DNA of 64,000 nucleotides from Luteimonas sp. RC10 (lineage in GTDB: Bacteria; Pseudomonadota; Gammaproteobacteria; Xanthomonadales; Xanthomonadaceae), in assembly GCF_014192745.1 (NCBI RefSeq), contig NZ_JACHYJ010000006.1, forward strand, positions 246,517 to 310,516, in the 5' to 3' direction. How positions within the stretch are numbered: the stretch's first letter is position 1; the number at the start of each line of letters is the position of its first letter. Shown piece by piece: positions 55,356-63,906 of the stretch. The notes beneath the pieces are model-generated. The model made no database searches and was not told the DNA's origin. It worked only from the letters and a program-made list of their open reading frames with translations. Made by a program: the position numbers and the translations under genes.

Positions 55356-56264
55356 ATGTCGGCCCTTTCCCCCGCCTCCCGACCCTGCGGCCGCTTCGCG
55401 CCCTCCCCGACCGGCCCCCTGCATGCCGGCTCGCTGGTCGCCGCGCTTGGCAGTTGGCTGATGGCCCGCCGCAGCGGCGGGCAGTGGCGGGTACGGATCG
55501 AGGATGTCGACCGGCCACGCGAGGTCGCCGGCGCAGCCGACGCGCAGTTGGCGATGCTGCGCGCCTGCGGCCTGGACTGGGACGGCGAGGTCGTGCGCCA
55601 GAGCACACGCGACGCCCTGTACCAGTCGGCGCTCGATCGGCTGCTGGCCGACGGCCACGCGTTCGTCTGCCACTGCAGCCGCAGCGCACTGGCGGCGGCC
55701 GGCGGGACCCATCGCGGACGTTGTGTCGCCACCCGCCCGCGCCCGGACCCTGCGATCCGCCTGCGCGTGCCGCCGGGCACGCGGATCGCCTTCGACGATG
55801 GACTGCGCGGCCGGATCGAGCAGGACCTGTGGGCGGAGGTCGGCGACTTCGTGCTGCGGCGGGCCGACGGGATGTGGGCGTACCAGTTGGCGGTGGTCGT
55901 CGACGATGCGGACCAGGGCATCACCGAGGTGGTCCGCGGTGCCGACCTGCTCGATTCCACGCCGCGGCAGATCCTGCTCCAGCGACGGCTCGGGCTGCCC
56001 ACCCCGCGCCATGCGCACCTGCCGCTGTTGCGCGATGCCGCTGGGCGCAAGCTCTCCAAGTCCCTCGGTGCGCAGGCGCCCGACCCGGCCGAGCCCCTGC
56101 CCGCGCTGCGCGCGGCCTGGCAGGCATTGGGGCAGTCGCCGCTCACCGCCGACAGCGTGCCGGCCTGGCGTGCAGACGCGCTCGAGTGCTTCGATCCGGC
56201 GCGTATTCCGATCGCCGATCCGGTTGGTGCATCGCACACTGGACGCGCTCCGCGTCATGGCTAG
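55356..56264 (+). CDS. gluQRS: Glutamyl-queuosine tRNA(Asp) synthetase
   Basis: A 302-residue paralogue of the glutamyl-tRNA synthetase catalytic domain that attaches Glu to queuosine 34 of tRNA(Asp). The HIGH-like motif lies in [23 protein letters not shown], the zinc site in [10 protein letters not shown]...GRCVATRP, and KLSKS in [11 protein letters not shown]. It lacks the anticodon-binding domain, as expected from length. The start is ATG 55356, shortly before conserved sequence begins. It is divergent from htpX, with a 148-bp gap that holds both promoters. Confidence 0.95.
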   Translation: MSALSPASRPCGRFAPSPTGPLHAGSLVAALGSWLMARRSGGQWRVRIEDVDRPREVAGAADAQLAMLRACGLDWDGEVVRQSTRDALYQSALDRLLADGHAFVCHCSRSALAAAGGTHRGRCVATRPRPDPAIRLRVPPGTRIAFDDGLRGRIEQDLWAEVGDFVLRRADGMWAYQLAVVVDDADQGITEVVRGADLLDSTPRQILLQRRLGLPTPRHAHLPLLRDAAGRKLSKSLGAQAPDPAEPLPALRAAWQALGQSPLTADSVPAWRADALECFDPARIPIADPVGASHTGRAPRHG

Positions 56265-56318
56265 ACTGGCTTGTCGTCGCCATGGGGGCGACGCCTGCAT
56301 CGCAACGGGAGGGCGGCA

Positions 56319-57059
56319 ATGAGCGCACGCGTGGCATTGGTCACCGGCGGCACCGGCGGTATCGGCACGGCCATCGTCAGGCGCCTGGCCGACAGCGGCT
56401 ATCGCGTCGCCACCAATTACCGCAACGCCGAAAAGGCGCAGGCCTGGCAACAACAGCTGCGCGAGGCCGGCTACGAGGTCGCGATCGCGGCCGGGGATGT
56501 GTCCGACCACGTCGAGGCCGAGCGCATGGTGCGCGAGGTCGAGTCCCAGCTCGGGCCCATCGACATCCTGATCAACAACGCCGGCATCACCCGCGACGGC
56601 ACGTTCCACAAGATGCATGCGCTGCAGTGGCAGGACGTCATCAACACCAATCTCAACTCGGTCTACAACGTCACCCGCCCGGTGATCGAGGGCATGCGCG
56701 AGCGCAAGTGGGGCCGGATCATCCAGATCAGCTCGATCAACGGCCTCAAGGGCCAATACGGCCAGGCCAACTACGCCGCCGCCAAGGCCGGCATGCACGG
56801 CTTCACGATTTCGCTGGCGCGCGAGAACGCCAAGCTCGGGATCACCGTCAACACGGTCTCGCCCGGGTACGTCGCCACCGACATGGTGATGGCGGTGCCC
56901 GAGGAGGTCCGCGCCAAGATCGCCGCCGACATCCCGACCGGCCGGCTGGGACGCCCGGAGGAGATCGCCTATGCGGTGAACTTCCTGGTGGCCGAGGAAG
57001 CGTCGTGGATCACCGGCTCCAACCTCGACATCAACGGCGGCCACCACATGGGGTGGTGA
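56319..57059 (+). CDS. phbB: Acetoacetyl-CoA reductase (PhbB-like SDR)
   Basis: A 246-residue NADPH-dependent reductase making (R)-3-hydroxybutyryl-CoA for polyhydroxybutyrate. SDR motifs are VTGGTGGIGTAIVRRLADSGY, NNAGITRDGTFHKM, SSINGLKGQYGQANYAAAKAG (Ser, Tyr, Lys) and the PhbB-typical SPGYVATDMVMAVPEEVRAKI. NGGHHMGW at the end matches the HHM tail common in PhbB. GGAGGG provides the ribosome-binding site. It is followed by phaR and a second reductase. No PHA synthase is in the window. Confidence 0.93.
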   Translation: MSARVALVTGGTGGIGTAIVRRLADSGYRVATNYRNAEKAQAWQQQLREAGYEVAIAAGDVSDHVEAERMVREVESQLGPIDILINNAGITRDGTFHKMHALQWQDVINTNLNSVYNVTRPVIEGMRERKWGRIIQISSINGLKGQYGQANYAAAKAGMHGFTISLARENAKLGITVNTVSPGYVATDMVMAVPEEVRAKIAADIPTGRLGRPEEIAYAVNFLVAEEASWITGSNLDINGGHHMGW

Positions 57060-57210
57060 GGGGCGACGGGCTGCGCTCGCATCCCGTGTCCATACCGCGG
57101 CGGACGGTCTGCGGCGCGTTGCGGCCGGCCGCATTCATGCCTTGTTCCAGTTGCGCCCCCTTCCCCGCTGCGCCATGCTGCGCGGCATCAAAGACTTGAG
57201 TACCGGCTTC

Positions 57211-57684
57211 ATGGGCGCCACGCGCATCATCAAGAAGTACCCGAACCGTCGGCTCTACGATACGGAAATCTCCAGCTACATCACCATCGAGGACGTGCGC
57301 CAACTCATCGTCGACGGCGAGAACTTCGAGGTGCGCGACGCCAAGAGCGGCGAGGACCTGACCCGCTCGGTCCTGCTGCAGATCATCTCCGACCAGGAGT
57401 CGGACGGCGAGCCGGTGCTCTCGACCCAGCTGCTGAGCCAGATCATCCGCTTCTACGGCGATTCGATGCAGGGGTTCATGGGCAGCTACCTGGAACGCTC
57501 GATGCAGGTCTTCCTGGACCAGCAGCAGCAGTTCCGCCAGCAGATGGGCGGCCTGCTCGGGCAGACGCCGTGGGCGATGATGAACCAGCTCACCGAGCGC
57601 AATCTGGAAATGTGGAAGGAGTTCCAGAAGACCATGACCGGCGGCGTCCACACCGACCGCCCGGGCGACAAGCGCGGCCGTTGA
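57211..57684 (+). CDS. phaR: Polyhydroxyalkanoate synthesis repressor PhaR
   Basis: A 157-residue regulator that binds DNA and PHA granules and represses phasin and PHA genes until polymer appears. The N-terminal PHB/PHA accumulation DNA-binding domain reads RIIKKYPNRRLYDTEISSYITIEDVRQLIVDGE, followed by the PHB_acc domain (QLLSQIIRFYGDSMQGFMGSYLERSMQVFLDQQQQF). The start MGATRIIKKYPNRR was chosen by similarity; ATG 57175 in frame adds 12 residues. Its place between two acetoacetyl-CoA reductase-like genes strengthens the call. Confidence 0.93.
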   Translation: MGATRIIKKYPNRRLYDTEISSYITIEDVRQLIVDGENFEVRDAKSGEDLTRSVLLQIISDQESDGEPVLSTQLLSQIIRFYGDSMQGFMGSYLERSMQVFLDQQQQFRQQMGGLLGQTPWAMMNQLTERNLEMWKEFQKTMTGGVHTDRPGDKRGR

Positions 57685-57727
57685 TCCGGCGCGCGTCGTG
57701 TCCGTGCCCGAGCGGGCGCCCGTTCGC

Positions 57728-58471
57728 ATGAGCGCGTCGCCTCGGATCGCGCTGGTCACCGGCGGCCTGGGCGGGATCGGCCGCGCGATCTGCATGCGCC
57801 TGGCCGCCGATGGCTGCCGCGTGATCGCTGCCGACCTGGCGCGCGACCCTGCGCGGCTCGAGACCGACCGCGATCCGCCGGCGCCGCAGGTCGAGACGCT
57901 GGCGCTCGACGTCGGCGACTTCGACGCCTGCGCGGCGGCGGTCGCCGATATCGAGGCACGGCATGGCCGGCTCGACATCCTGGTCAATGCCGCCGGCATC
58001 ACCCGCGATGCCACCCTGCGCAAGATGACGCGTGCGCAGTGGGACGAGGTGCTGCACATCGATCTGGGCAGCGTGTTCAACCTCTGCCGTCACGCGGTCG
58101 AGGGCATGGCGACGCGCGGCTTCGGGCGCATCGTGAACATCAGTTCGGTCAGCGGCCAGACCGGCAATTTCGGTCAGACCAACTACGCCGCGGCCAAGGC
58201 CGGCCTGCATGGATTCACGATGTCGCTCGCACGCGAGGTCGCGGCCAAGGGCGTCACCGTCAACAGCCTGTCGCCCGGCTACGTCGCCACGCCGATGACC
58301 GCGGCGATGCCGCCCGAGGTGCTGGCGCGCACTGTCGCCAGCGTGCCGGTGGGCCGGGTCGGCCAGCCCGACGACATCGCCCGGGCGGTCGCATTCCTCG
58401 CGGCCGACGACGCCGGCTACATCACCGGCGTCAACCTGCCGGTCAACGGCGGCTTGTTCATGAGCTTCTGA
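57728..58471 (+). CDS. SDR-family reductase, acetoacetyl-CoA or 3-oxoacyl-ACP reductase-like
   Basis: A 247-residue paralogue of the PhbB two genes upstream. Motifs are LVTGGLGGIGRAICMRLAADG, NAAGITRDATLRKMT, ISSVSGQTGNFGQTNYAAAKAG and SPGYVATPMTAAMPPEVLARTV. It shares the order and the diagnostic ITRDxTxxKM sequence with PhbB, so it may also be an acetoacetyl-CoA reductase; FabG-type activity is an alternative. ATG 57728 was preferred to a GTG at 57698. It ends 18 bases before the convergent M48 protease gene. Confidence 0.88.
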   Translation: MSASPRIALVTGGLGGIGRAICMRLAADGCRVIAADLARDPARLETDRDPPAPQVETLALDVGDFDACAAAVADIEARHGRLDILVNAAGITRDATLRKMTRAQWDEVLHIDLGSVFNLCRHAVEGMATRGFGRIVNISSVSGQTGNFGQTNYAAAKAGLHGFTMSLAREVAAKGVTVNSLSPGYVATPMTAAMPPEVLARTVASVPVGRVGQPDDIARAVAFLAADDAGYITGVNLPVNGGLFMSF

Positions 58472-58489
58472 AGTCGCCCGGCCGCGCGC

Positions 58490-59401
58490 TCAGCGCGCGG
58501 CAGTCTGCGCGTCCTCGCAGAACTTCGCGCGGTACTCGAGCGCCTTGGGCATCAGCGCTTCCAGGGTCTGGATGCGGGTGCCGGGATTGGGATGGGTCGA
58601 GGAGAACTCCGGCGGCGCCTGCCCGCCGCTGGCCTCGCCCATGCGCTGCCACAGTGGTACCGCTTCGCGCGGATCGAAGCACGCCGCCGCGGCGAGCATC
58701 AGCCCGACCGCATCGGCTTCGGTCTCGTGCTTGCGCGCATAAGGCAACAGATAGCCATAGCCCATCGCCGCCATGACCATCTGCTGTTGCTGGGGGTCCA
58801 TGCCGCTCATCGCGCCGGCGGTCTGGCCGATCTGGGTCAGCCGCTGCTGGGCCATGCGCTGGGCGCCGTGGCGCAACAGCGCGTGCGCGATCTCGTGGCC
58901 CATCACCACCGCCATCGCATCGGTGGTCTGCGCCACCGGCACCAGTCCTGTGTAGACCGCCATCTTGCCGCCGGGCAGGCAGAAGGCGTTGGCCTGGTCG
59001 GACTCGATGACATTGACCTCCCAGTCGAAGGTCTCGGAGAAACGCGTCGGCGCCAGCCCGTTCTCGCGCGCCAGCTCGGCCTCGACCACGCCGACCTTGG
59101 CGATCAGCCGGTCGGCGATCGCACGCACGTCGCGGGCGACCGGGCTGTCGGGCGCGACCGGCCGTTCCTGGCCCAGGATCTCCTGGTAAGCCTGCAGACC
59201 AAGCGCCTTCTCGTCGTCGACACTCAGGCCGCGGTCGATCAGCACCGTCTCGCCGGTGACCGGATCGACCGAGCGGTTGGAGATGTAGTAGTACGCACCG
59301 TAGAGCCCGAACAGCAGCAGGATCACCCACCGCAGGTTGAAGCCACGACGCGGCGCACGGCCGGGCTGCTGCCGGCCGCGACCGAAGGGATCCTGTCTCA
59401 T
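58490..59401 (-). CDS. M48-family metallopeptidase (YggG/LoiP-like)
   Basis: A 303-residue protease with one N-terminal transmembrane anchor (LRWVILLLFGLYGAYYYI). The zinc motif HEIAH is in AVVMGHEIAHALLRHGAQRMAQ and the third ligand in ARKHETEADAVGLMLAAAACFDP. SSTHPNPGTRIQTLEALMP is the conserved C-terminal segment. It has no lipobox, unlike E. coli LoiP. It is thought to act on outer-membrane or periplasmic proteins. It follows the SUMF1 lipoprotein gene on the same strand at 33 bases, so the two may be co-transcribed. Confidence 0.93.
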   Translation of the reverse strand: MRQDPFGRGRQQPGRAPRRGFNLRWVILLLFGLYGAYYYISNRSVDPVTGETVLIDRGLSVDDEKALGLQAYQEILGQERPVAPDSPVARDVRAIADRLIAKVGVVEAELARENGLAPTRFSETFDWEVNVIESDQANAFCLPGGKMAVYTGLVPVAQTTDAMAVVMGHEIAHALLRHGAQRMAQQRLTQIGQTAGAMSGMDPQQQQMVMAAMGYGYLLPYARKHETEADAVGLMLAAAACFDPREAVPLWQRMGEASGGQAPPEFSSTHPNPGTRIQTLEALMPKALEYRAKFCEDAQTAAR

Positions 59402-59434
59402 CTCGTTCTCCAGTGCCGGCAGGACCGGCGGCGG

Positions 59435-61288
59435 TCAAAGGTCGCGGACGACGCGGAAGCCGATTCTGGCATTGGTCGTGTCGACGGAGGCGAGTGCCCG
59501 CCAACTGGCGCGGGTCTGCGCGGGCGAGCTTGCCCACGAGCCGCCGCGGATCACCTGATCGCGGCAGCCCGGATTGACCCAGGCCGAGCCGTCCTCCGGC
59601 GCCCGGCGGTAGGTCGCATGCCAACAATCGGCCATCCACTCGCTGACATTGCCGGCCAGGTCGTACACCCCCCAACGATTGGGCGGGAAGCTGGCGACCG
59701 GAGCCGGGCCCCAGTACCCGTCGCCGTAACCGGGAAATGCATTGCCCCAGGTCCGCCCCGATGGTGAGCGGTCGAGTGCGCCGGTGACGTTGCCGGCCTC
59801 GGGCGGCGGCGTGCCCTCGCCCCAGGGCCAGCGCTCGCTGGTGCCGGCGCGGTAGGCGTATTCGAACTCGGCCTCGCTCGGCAGCCGGTAGCGCTGCCCG
59901 CTCTGCGCCGACAGCCAGTCGACATAGGCTTGCGCGTCCTTGGCGCTGACATGCAGCACCGGCATGGTGTCGCCGGCCGGACGGCCGACATAGTCCGAGC
60001 GCCAGTCGACGTTGCTGCGGCGCAGGAAGTTGCCGGTGCGTTCGTCGTAGACCATCGAGAAGCCACGGCGCATGGCACGGGTCTGGTAGCCGGTCGCCTC
60101 GATGAAGCGACGGAACTCGCCGACGCTGACTTCGCGCACGCCCATCGCGAAGCCGCGCTCGAAGCGCACCGCGTGGCGCGGCTTCTCGTTGTCGTCGGCG
60201 GTCTCGTCGCCTGGCAGCGCGCCCATCATGAAACCGCCGTGCGGCAGCACGACCAGTTGCGGCCCGCGCGCCCCGCCTTCCAGCGCATCGGTGAACACCT
60301 GACCGGGCCGGAAGTCGCCGTAGTGGACCGCCCGGTCGATGCGCTCGCGCAGGTCCAGCGCCACCGGGTCGCCGGGGGAGGCGATCGCCAGGATCTCGGC
60401 CAGCCGCGCGCGCGCGGTCGCCACGCCGTTGATCTTCGGCAGTGCCTCGACGCCGGCATCGCGCAGCCGCTGGATGCGCACTGCGCGCATGTGGGCAATC
60501 CGCCGCTCGGCATCGGGCACGGTCGCAAACCCGGGCCGGACGGTCGTGGCGTAGGCCAGCCAGCGCGCGGCGGTGCGGAAATCGCCTTGCGTGCCGGCGT
60601 CCTCGGCCCGCCGGATCAGCGCGCTCTCGACCGCGGCCAGCCCTTGCAGCGCACGCGGCTGGCCGGGGCGCAACGCCGCCGCCTCGCGGAAGCCGGCCAG
60701 TGCGCCGCCGCCCTCCTCGCCCAGTTCACCGGCCGCGAGCGCGCGTTCGGCCTCGCGGTTGAGGTCCCACAGCCGATCGCTCTCGTCAACGCGTTCCAGA
60801 TACCGGACCACGGCCTCGTCGTCGGCGGCAAGATAACGCGCGACCGCGGCGAACTCGTGCGCGGCGCGCAGGCCAGCAATCGAATCGCGGTTGTCGGCCT
60901 CGTCTAACGCGCGATCGCCCAGTACGAGCAGCCGGGCCTGCGCGCGGCGCAGCCCGGTCCGCGCCGCGCGCTCGTGGCCGGGCAACTGCTGCAGAGCCAG
61001 ATACAGCGGGATCGCAGAATCGGCGGTCGCGTACAGGTCGTCGGCGGCCAGGGCGTCGGCCGCGCGCTTGCGGGCCTCGTCCGCCGCTTCGGGGACGATC
61101 GCAACCAATGGCGGTTGCCAGTTGAGCTCGCCGGCGATCCGGTCGTCGCCGCTGATGGTCACGCTGCCGTCGCCACCCGAGGCCTTTTCGCTGCGGGCGT
61201 CGCCGCCGCAGCCGCTGCCCAGCAGCAGCAACGCGCCCAGCACTCCGACCACGACGACTGCGCGCAACGCTGGCTCCCATGACCGCAT
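59435..61288 (-). CDS. SUMF1/FGE-sulfatase-domain lipoprotein
   Basis: A 617-residue lipoprotein (VVVVGVLGALLLLGSGC). Residues about 60-330 are an alpha-helical, repeat-like region with TPR character (GFREAAALRPGQPRALQGLAAVESALI). Residues about 345-617 are a formylglycine-generating-enzyme-like domain: GGFMMGALPGDETADDNEKPRHAVRF, REVSVGEFRRFIEATGY, RLPSEAEFEYAYRAGT, NRWGVYDLAGNVSEWMAD and IRGGSWASSPAQTRAS. Only single Cys are visible (ADCWH and NPGCRD), so true FGE oxidase activity is not assured; many such domains have a structural or binding role. It is a candidate partner of the M48 protease downstream. Confidence 0.88.
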   Translation of the reverse strand: MRSWEPALRAVVVVGVLGALLLLGSGCGGDARSEKASGGDGSVTISGDDRIAGELNWQPPLVAIVPEAADEARKRAADALAADDLYATADSAIPLYLALQQLPGHERAARTGLRRAQARLLVLGDRALDEADNRDSIAGLRAAHEFAAVARYLAADDEAVVRYLERVDESDRLWDLNREAERALAAGELGEEGGGALAGFREAAALRPGQPRALQGLAAVESALIRRAEDAGTQGDFRTAARWLAYATTVRPGFATVPDAERRIAHMRAVRIQRLRDAGVEALPKINGVATARARLAEILAIASPGDPVALDLRERIDRAVHYGDFRPGQVFTDALEGGARGPQLVVLPHGGFMMGALPGDETADDNEKPRHAVRFERGFAMGVREVSVGEFRRFIEATGYQTRAMRRGFSMVYDERTGNFLRRSNVDWRSDYVGRPAGDTMPVLHVSAKDAQAYVDWLSAQSGQRYRLPSEAEFEYAYRAGTSERWPWGEGTPPPEAGNVTGALDRSPSGRTWGNAFPGYGDGYWGPAPVASFPPNRWGVYDLAGNVSEWMADCWHATYRRAPEDGSAWVNPGCRDQVIRGGSWASSPAQTRASWRALASVDTTNARIGFRVVRDL

Positions 61289-61375
61289 CGCGTCAGATTA
61301 ATCGATCGCAGCCGGGGCGACGATGCACCGGCTTCATGATTGCCGCTCCCGCATGCCGCCGTTAGGCTGTCGCGC

Positions 61376-62506
61376 ATGTCCTCTTCCCATGCCTGCTGGA
61401 TCGACGATCCGGCAACCCTCCAGGCCCGGCTCCAGGCAGCGTCTGCCCGCGTCGGGCTCGACACCGAATTCATCCGCGAGCGGACGTTCTGGCCCCAGCT
61501 GGCCCTGGTGCAGGTCGCACTCGAACGCGACGATGGCGGCATCGATGTGCTGCTGGTCGATCCGCTGATTCCCGGCATGCTCGACGCGCTGCGCCCGCTG
61601 CTCGCCGACCCGGCCATCGTCAAGATCATGCACAGCGCCAGCGAGGACCTGGTCGCACTGGGCCACGCCTGCGGCGTGGCGCCGGCGCCGTTGTTCGACA
61701 CCCAGATCGCCGCGGCCCTGGCCGGCACCGGCTCAGGGATGGGCTACCAGCGGCTGGTGCAGGACACGCTCGGCATCGCGCTGCCCAAGGGCGAGACCCG
61801 CTCGGATTGGCTGCGGCGGCCGCTGTCGCCGACCCAGCTCGAATACGCCGCCGACGATGTCGAGCACCTGTTCGCACTGCACGAAACGCTGGCCGCGAAG
61901 ATCGCGGTGCTCGGCCGCGAGACCTGGCTGCAGGAGGACTGCGCGCGACTGGTCGCGACGGCCGGCAACATGGAGGGCGAACGCTGGCCGCAACTGGGCG
62001 GACGCACCGGCCTGTTCCTGGATGCCGACGCGCAGCGCCGGCTGCTGCGCCTGTTGCGCTGGCGCGAGCAGTACGCCCGCAGTCACGACCGGCCACGCAG
62101 CTGGATTCTCGACAACGAACTGGCCACGCTGCTCGCACGCGATCCGCCGGCCGATCCCGCCGCGCTGCAGCGCCGGCTCGACGCCCATCCCAAGGCCCCG
62201 CGCAAACTCGGTGCCGCGATCTGGGACGCGCTGGTCACCGAACTGCCCGACGAGGCCGAGGCGCCGATCGCGCGCGCCGAAGAGCCCGACCGCAAGCGCC
62301 TGAAGCAACTGCAACAGGCGGTGGCTGCGCGCAGTGCCGAGCTCGGCTTGCCCGACGGCGTGCTCGCCTCGCGCAAGTGGCTCGAAGCGCTGGTCGAAGG
62401 CGCCGACTGGCCCGGCGCGCTGTCGGGCTGGCGCCGCGCCCAGCTCGAACCCACGCTCGCACCGTTGCTAGAAAAGGCTGGCGGGTTGGTCGAACGCTCC
62501 GTATAA
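61376..62506 (+). CDS. rnd: Ribonuclease D
   Basis: A 376-residue 3'-5' exoribonuclease in tRNA 3'-end maturation. The DEDD exonuclease motifs are LDTEFIRERTFWP (I), MHSASEDLVAL (II) and YAADDVEHLFALH (III). An HRDC domain follows, with a second HRDC-like region near the C-terminus (DRKRLKQLQQAVAARSAELGLPDGVLASRKWLEALV). The start MSSSHACWIDD was selected by homology. It lies 14 bases upstream of a tRNA gene, a suggestive location for a tRNA-processing enzyme, although probably coincidental. Confidence 0.96.
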   Translation: MSSSHACWIDDPATLQARLQAASARVGLDTEFIRERTFWPQLALVQVALERDDGGIDVLLVDPLIPGMLDALRPLLADPAIVKIMHSASEDLVALGHACGVAPAPLFDTQIAAALAGTGSGMGYQRLVQDTLGIALPKGETRSDWLRRPLSPTQLEYAADDVEHLFALHETLAAKIAVLGRETWLQEDCARLVATAGNMEGERWPQLGGRTGLFLDADAQRRLLRLLRWREQYARSHDRPRSWILDNELATLLARDPPADPAALQRRLDAHPKAPRKLGAAIWDALVTELPDEAEAPIARAEEPDRKRLKQLQQAVAARSAELGLPDGVLASRKWLEALVEGADWPGALSGWRRAQLEPTLAPLLEKAGGLVERSV

Positions 62507-62519
62507 TTGCGCTCATCGT

Positions 62520-62595
<76 letters not shown>

Positions 62596-62615
62596 AGTCA
62601 TTCTCGGTTCGAAAA

Positions 62616-62660
62616 CGAAGGGTTGGACGGTTCGCCGTCCAACCCTTCGTCGTTGTGGCG
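62616..62660 (+). terminator. Terminator after tRNA-Ala
   Basis: A perfect 15-bp stem (CGAAGGGTTGGACGG, loop TTCG, CCGTCCAACCCTTCG, 62616-62649) is followed by TCGTTGT. The stem is preceded by GAAAA. It ends the tRNA transcript. Confidence 0.8.
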
Positions 62661-62691
62661 CAGGTGCGCTGTGGATCGTAAGCGGTGCGTG

Positions 62692-62868
62692 CTACTTGCC
62701 CAGATGGCGACGCACATCCTTGGCCATCGGCCCCACGGCCGCGACCGCTTCGCGCAACTGCTCGGGCGTGACATCCAGCGCCTGGGTCCAGTAGCGAAGC
62801 TCGTAATCCTCGTCGACGTTGATGCGATCGCGATCGGCGGCGCCGGTCTTGCTTTTGTCGTCCGACAT
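62692..62868 (-). CDS. DUF3606 domain-containing small protein
   Basis: A 58-residue protein: SDDKSKTGAADRDRINVDEDYELRYWTQALDVTPEQLREAV matches DUF3606, a small domain common in proteobacteria and often linked to stress or general regulation, without a firm function. The start MSDDKSK was chosen because GGAG precedes it at good spacing; an in-frame Met ten codons upstream lacks one. It is charged and soluble. It follows xthA on the same strand after a gap of about 65 bases. Confidence 0.85.
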   Translation of the reverse strand: MSDDKSKTGAADRDRINVDEDYELRYWTQALDVTPEQLREAVAAVGPMAKDVRRHLGK

Positions 62869-62934
62869 GGTGATCTCCAAAGACTGCGGTGGCGCCACCT
62901 TCCCGCTGCGGGCGTGGGCCGTGCGTGAACCGCG

Positions 62935-63732
62935 TCAGCCGACCGCGACCTCGATCCAGGTCGGCGCATGGTCGCTGGCGCCCGGCTCGAGCCGCAGCCA
63001 CCGGTCCACACCCGCCTTGCGCAACCGGTCGGCCAGCACCGCGTTGACCAGCAGATGATCGATGCGCAGTCCGCGGTCGCGCTCGGCGTGCTGCCGGAAA
63101 TGGTCCCAGAACGTGTAGACCTGCGCCTCGTCGCCGAGCACATGCCGCAGCGCATCGGTCCAGCCCTGCGCCAGCAGCCGTTCGAACGCATCCCGCACCT
63201 CGGGCTGGATCAGCGCGTCCTTGCGCCAGGCCTTGGGATCGTAGACATCCGCATCGGTCGGGATGACGTTGTAGTCGCCCATCAGCACGACCGGATGCGC
63301 CAGCCCGACCAGCGTGCGCGCATGCTTGGCCAGCCGCTGCATCCACGCGAGCTTGTAGTCGAACTTGGGACCGGGCTGCGGATTGCCGTTGGGCAGGTAC
63401 AGCGCGCCGACCACGATGCCATGCACCGCCGCCTCGATGTAGCGGCTCTGGTCGTCGTCCGGATCGCCCGGCAGGCCGCGGCGGCTTTCGACCGGCATCG
63501 TGTCGCGACCCAGCAGCGCCACGCCGTTCCAGGCCCGCTGCCCCTGCCAGATCGCCCCATACCCGGCCGCCTCCAGCGCTTGGGCCGGGAACGCGGCATC
63601 GGCGGCCTTGAGTTCCTGCAGCGCGACGATGTCCGGGCGCGCCGCCTCCAGCCAGGCCAGCAACTGCGGCAACCGCTTGCCGATGCCGTTGACGTTGAAC
63701 GTGGCCAGCTTGAGGGTCTTCTTGCGCGCCAT
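62935..63732 (-). CDS. xthA: Exodeoxyribonuclease III
   Basis: A 265-residue AP endonuclease and 3'-5' exonuclease of base-excision repair. Conserved motifs are KLATFNVNGIGKRLPQLLAWL, DIVALQELKAADAAFP, SRYIEAAVHGIVVGALYLPNG, VLMGDYNVIPTDADVY and the active-site SDHAPTWIEV. RIDHLLVNAVL lies in the last segment. The start MARKKTLKLATFN is the conserved one; the frame is open upstream without conserved sequence. It carries no neighbour of related function apart from the phrB repair gene 29 kb away. Confidence 0.95.
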   Translation of the reverse strand: MARKKTLKLATFNVNGIGKRLPQLLAWLEAARPDIVALQELKAADAAFPAQALEAAGYGAIWQGQRAWNGVALLGRDTMPVESRRGLPGDPDDDQSRYIEAAVHGIVVGALYLPNGNPQPGPKFDYKLAWMQRLAKHARTLVGLAHPVVLMGDYNVIPTDADVYDPKAWRKDALIQPEVRDAFERLLAQGWTDALRHVLGDEAQVYTFWDHFRQHAERDRGLRIDHLLVNAVLADRLRKAGVDRWLRLEPGASDHAPTWIEVAVG

Positions 63733-63863
63733 GGCGCCGGGCTCCGGGGACGGGACTGCGTGCGTGGCCGAGGCATCGGACGACCACCGCGGTGGGCCCC
63801 GACCATAGGACCCGCGCGATGGCCGGCGGGTGAAAAAGTGCTTCGCCGAAGTCATGAGAACCG

Positions 63864-63906
63864 GGGTCAGAGTGCAATTTCGCCTTGCAAAATTGCACTC
63901 TGACCC
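63864..63906. repeat. REP-like inverted repeat
   Basis: GGGTCAGAGTGCAATTT (63864-63880), a 9-base spacer and AAATTGCACTCTGACCC (63890-63906) form a perfect 17-bp inverted repeat. The GGGGTCAGAGTG sequence is one I recall from repetitive palindromes mobilised by RAYT transposases in many gamma- and betaproteobacteria. No RAYT gene lies within the window, but the repeat is near its right edge. No gene follows in the last 94 bases. Confidence 0.7.

Noticed and set aside
54386..57199. A plus-strand open frame of about 940 codons across htpX, gluQRS and phbB.
   Set aside because: It runs antisense to htpX and out of frame through two well-supported genes.
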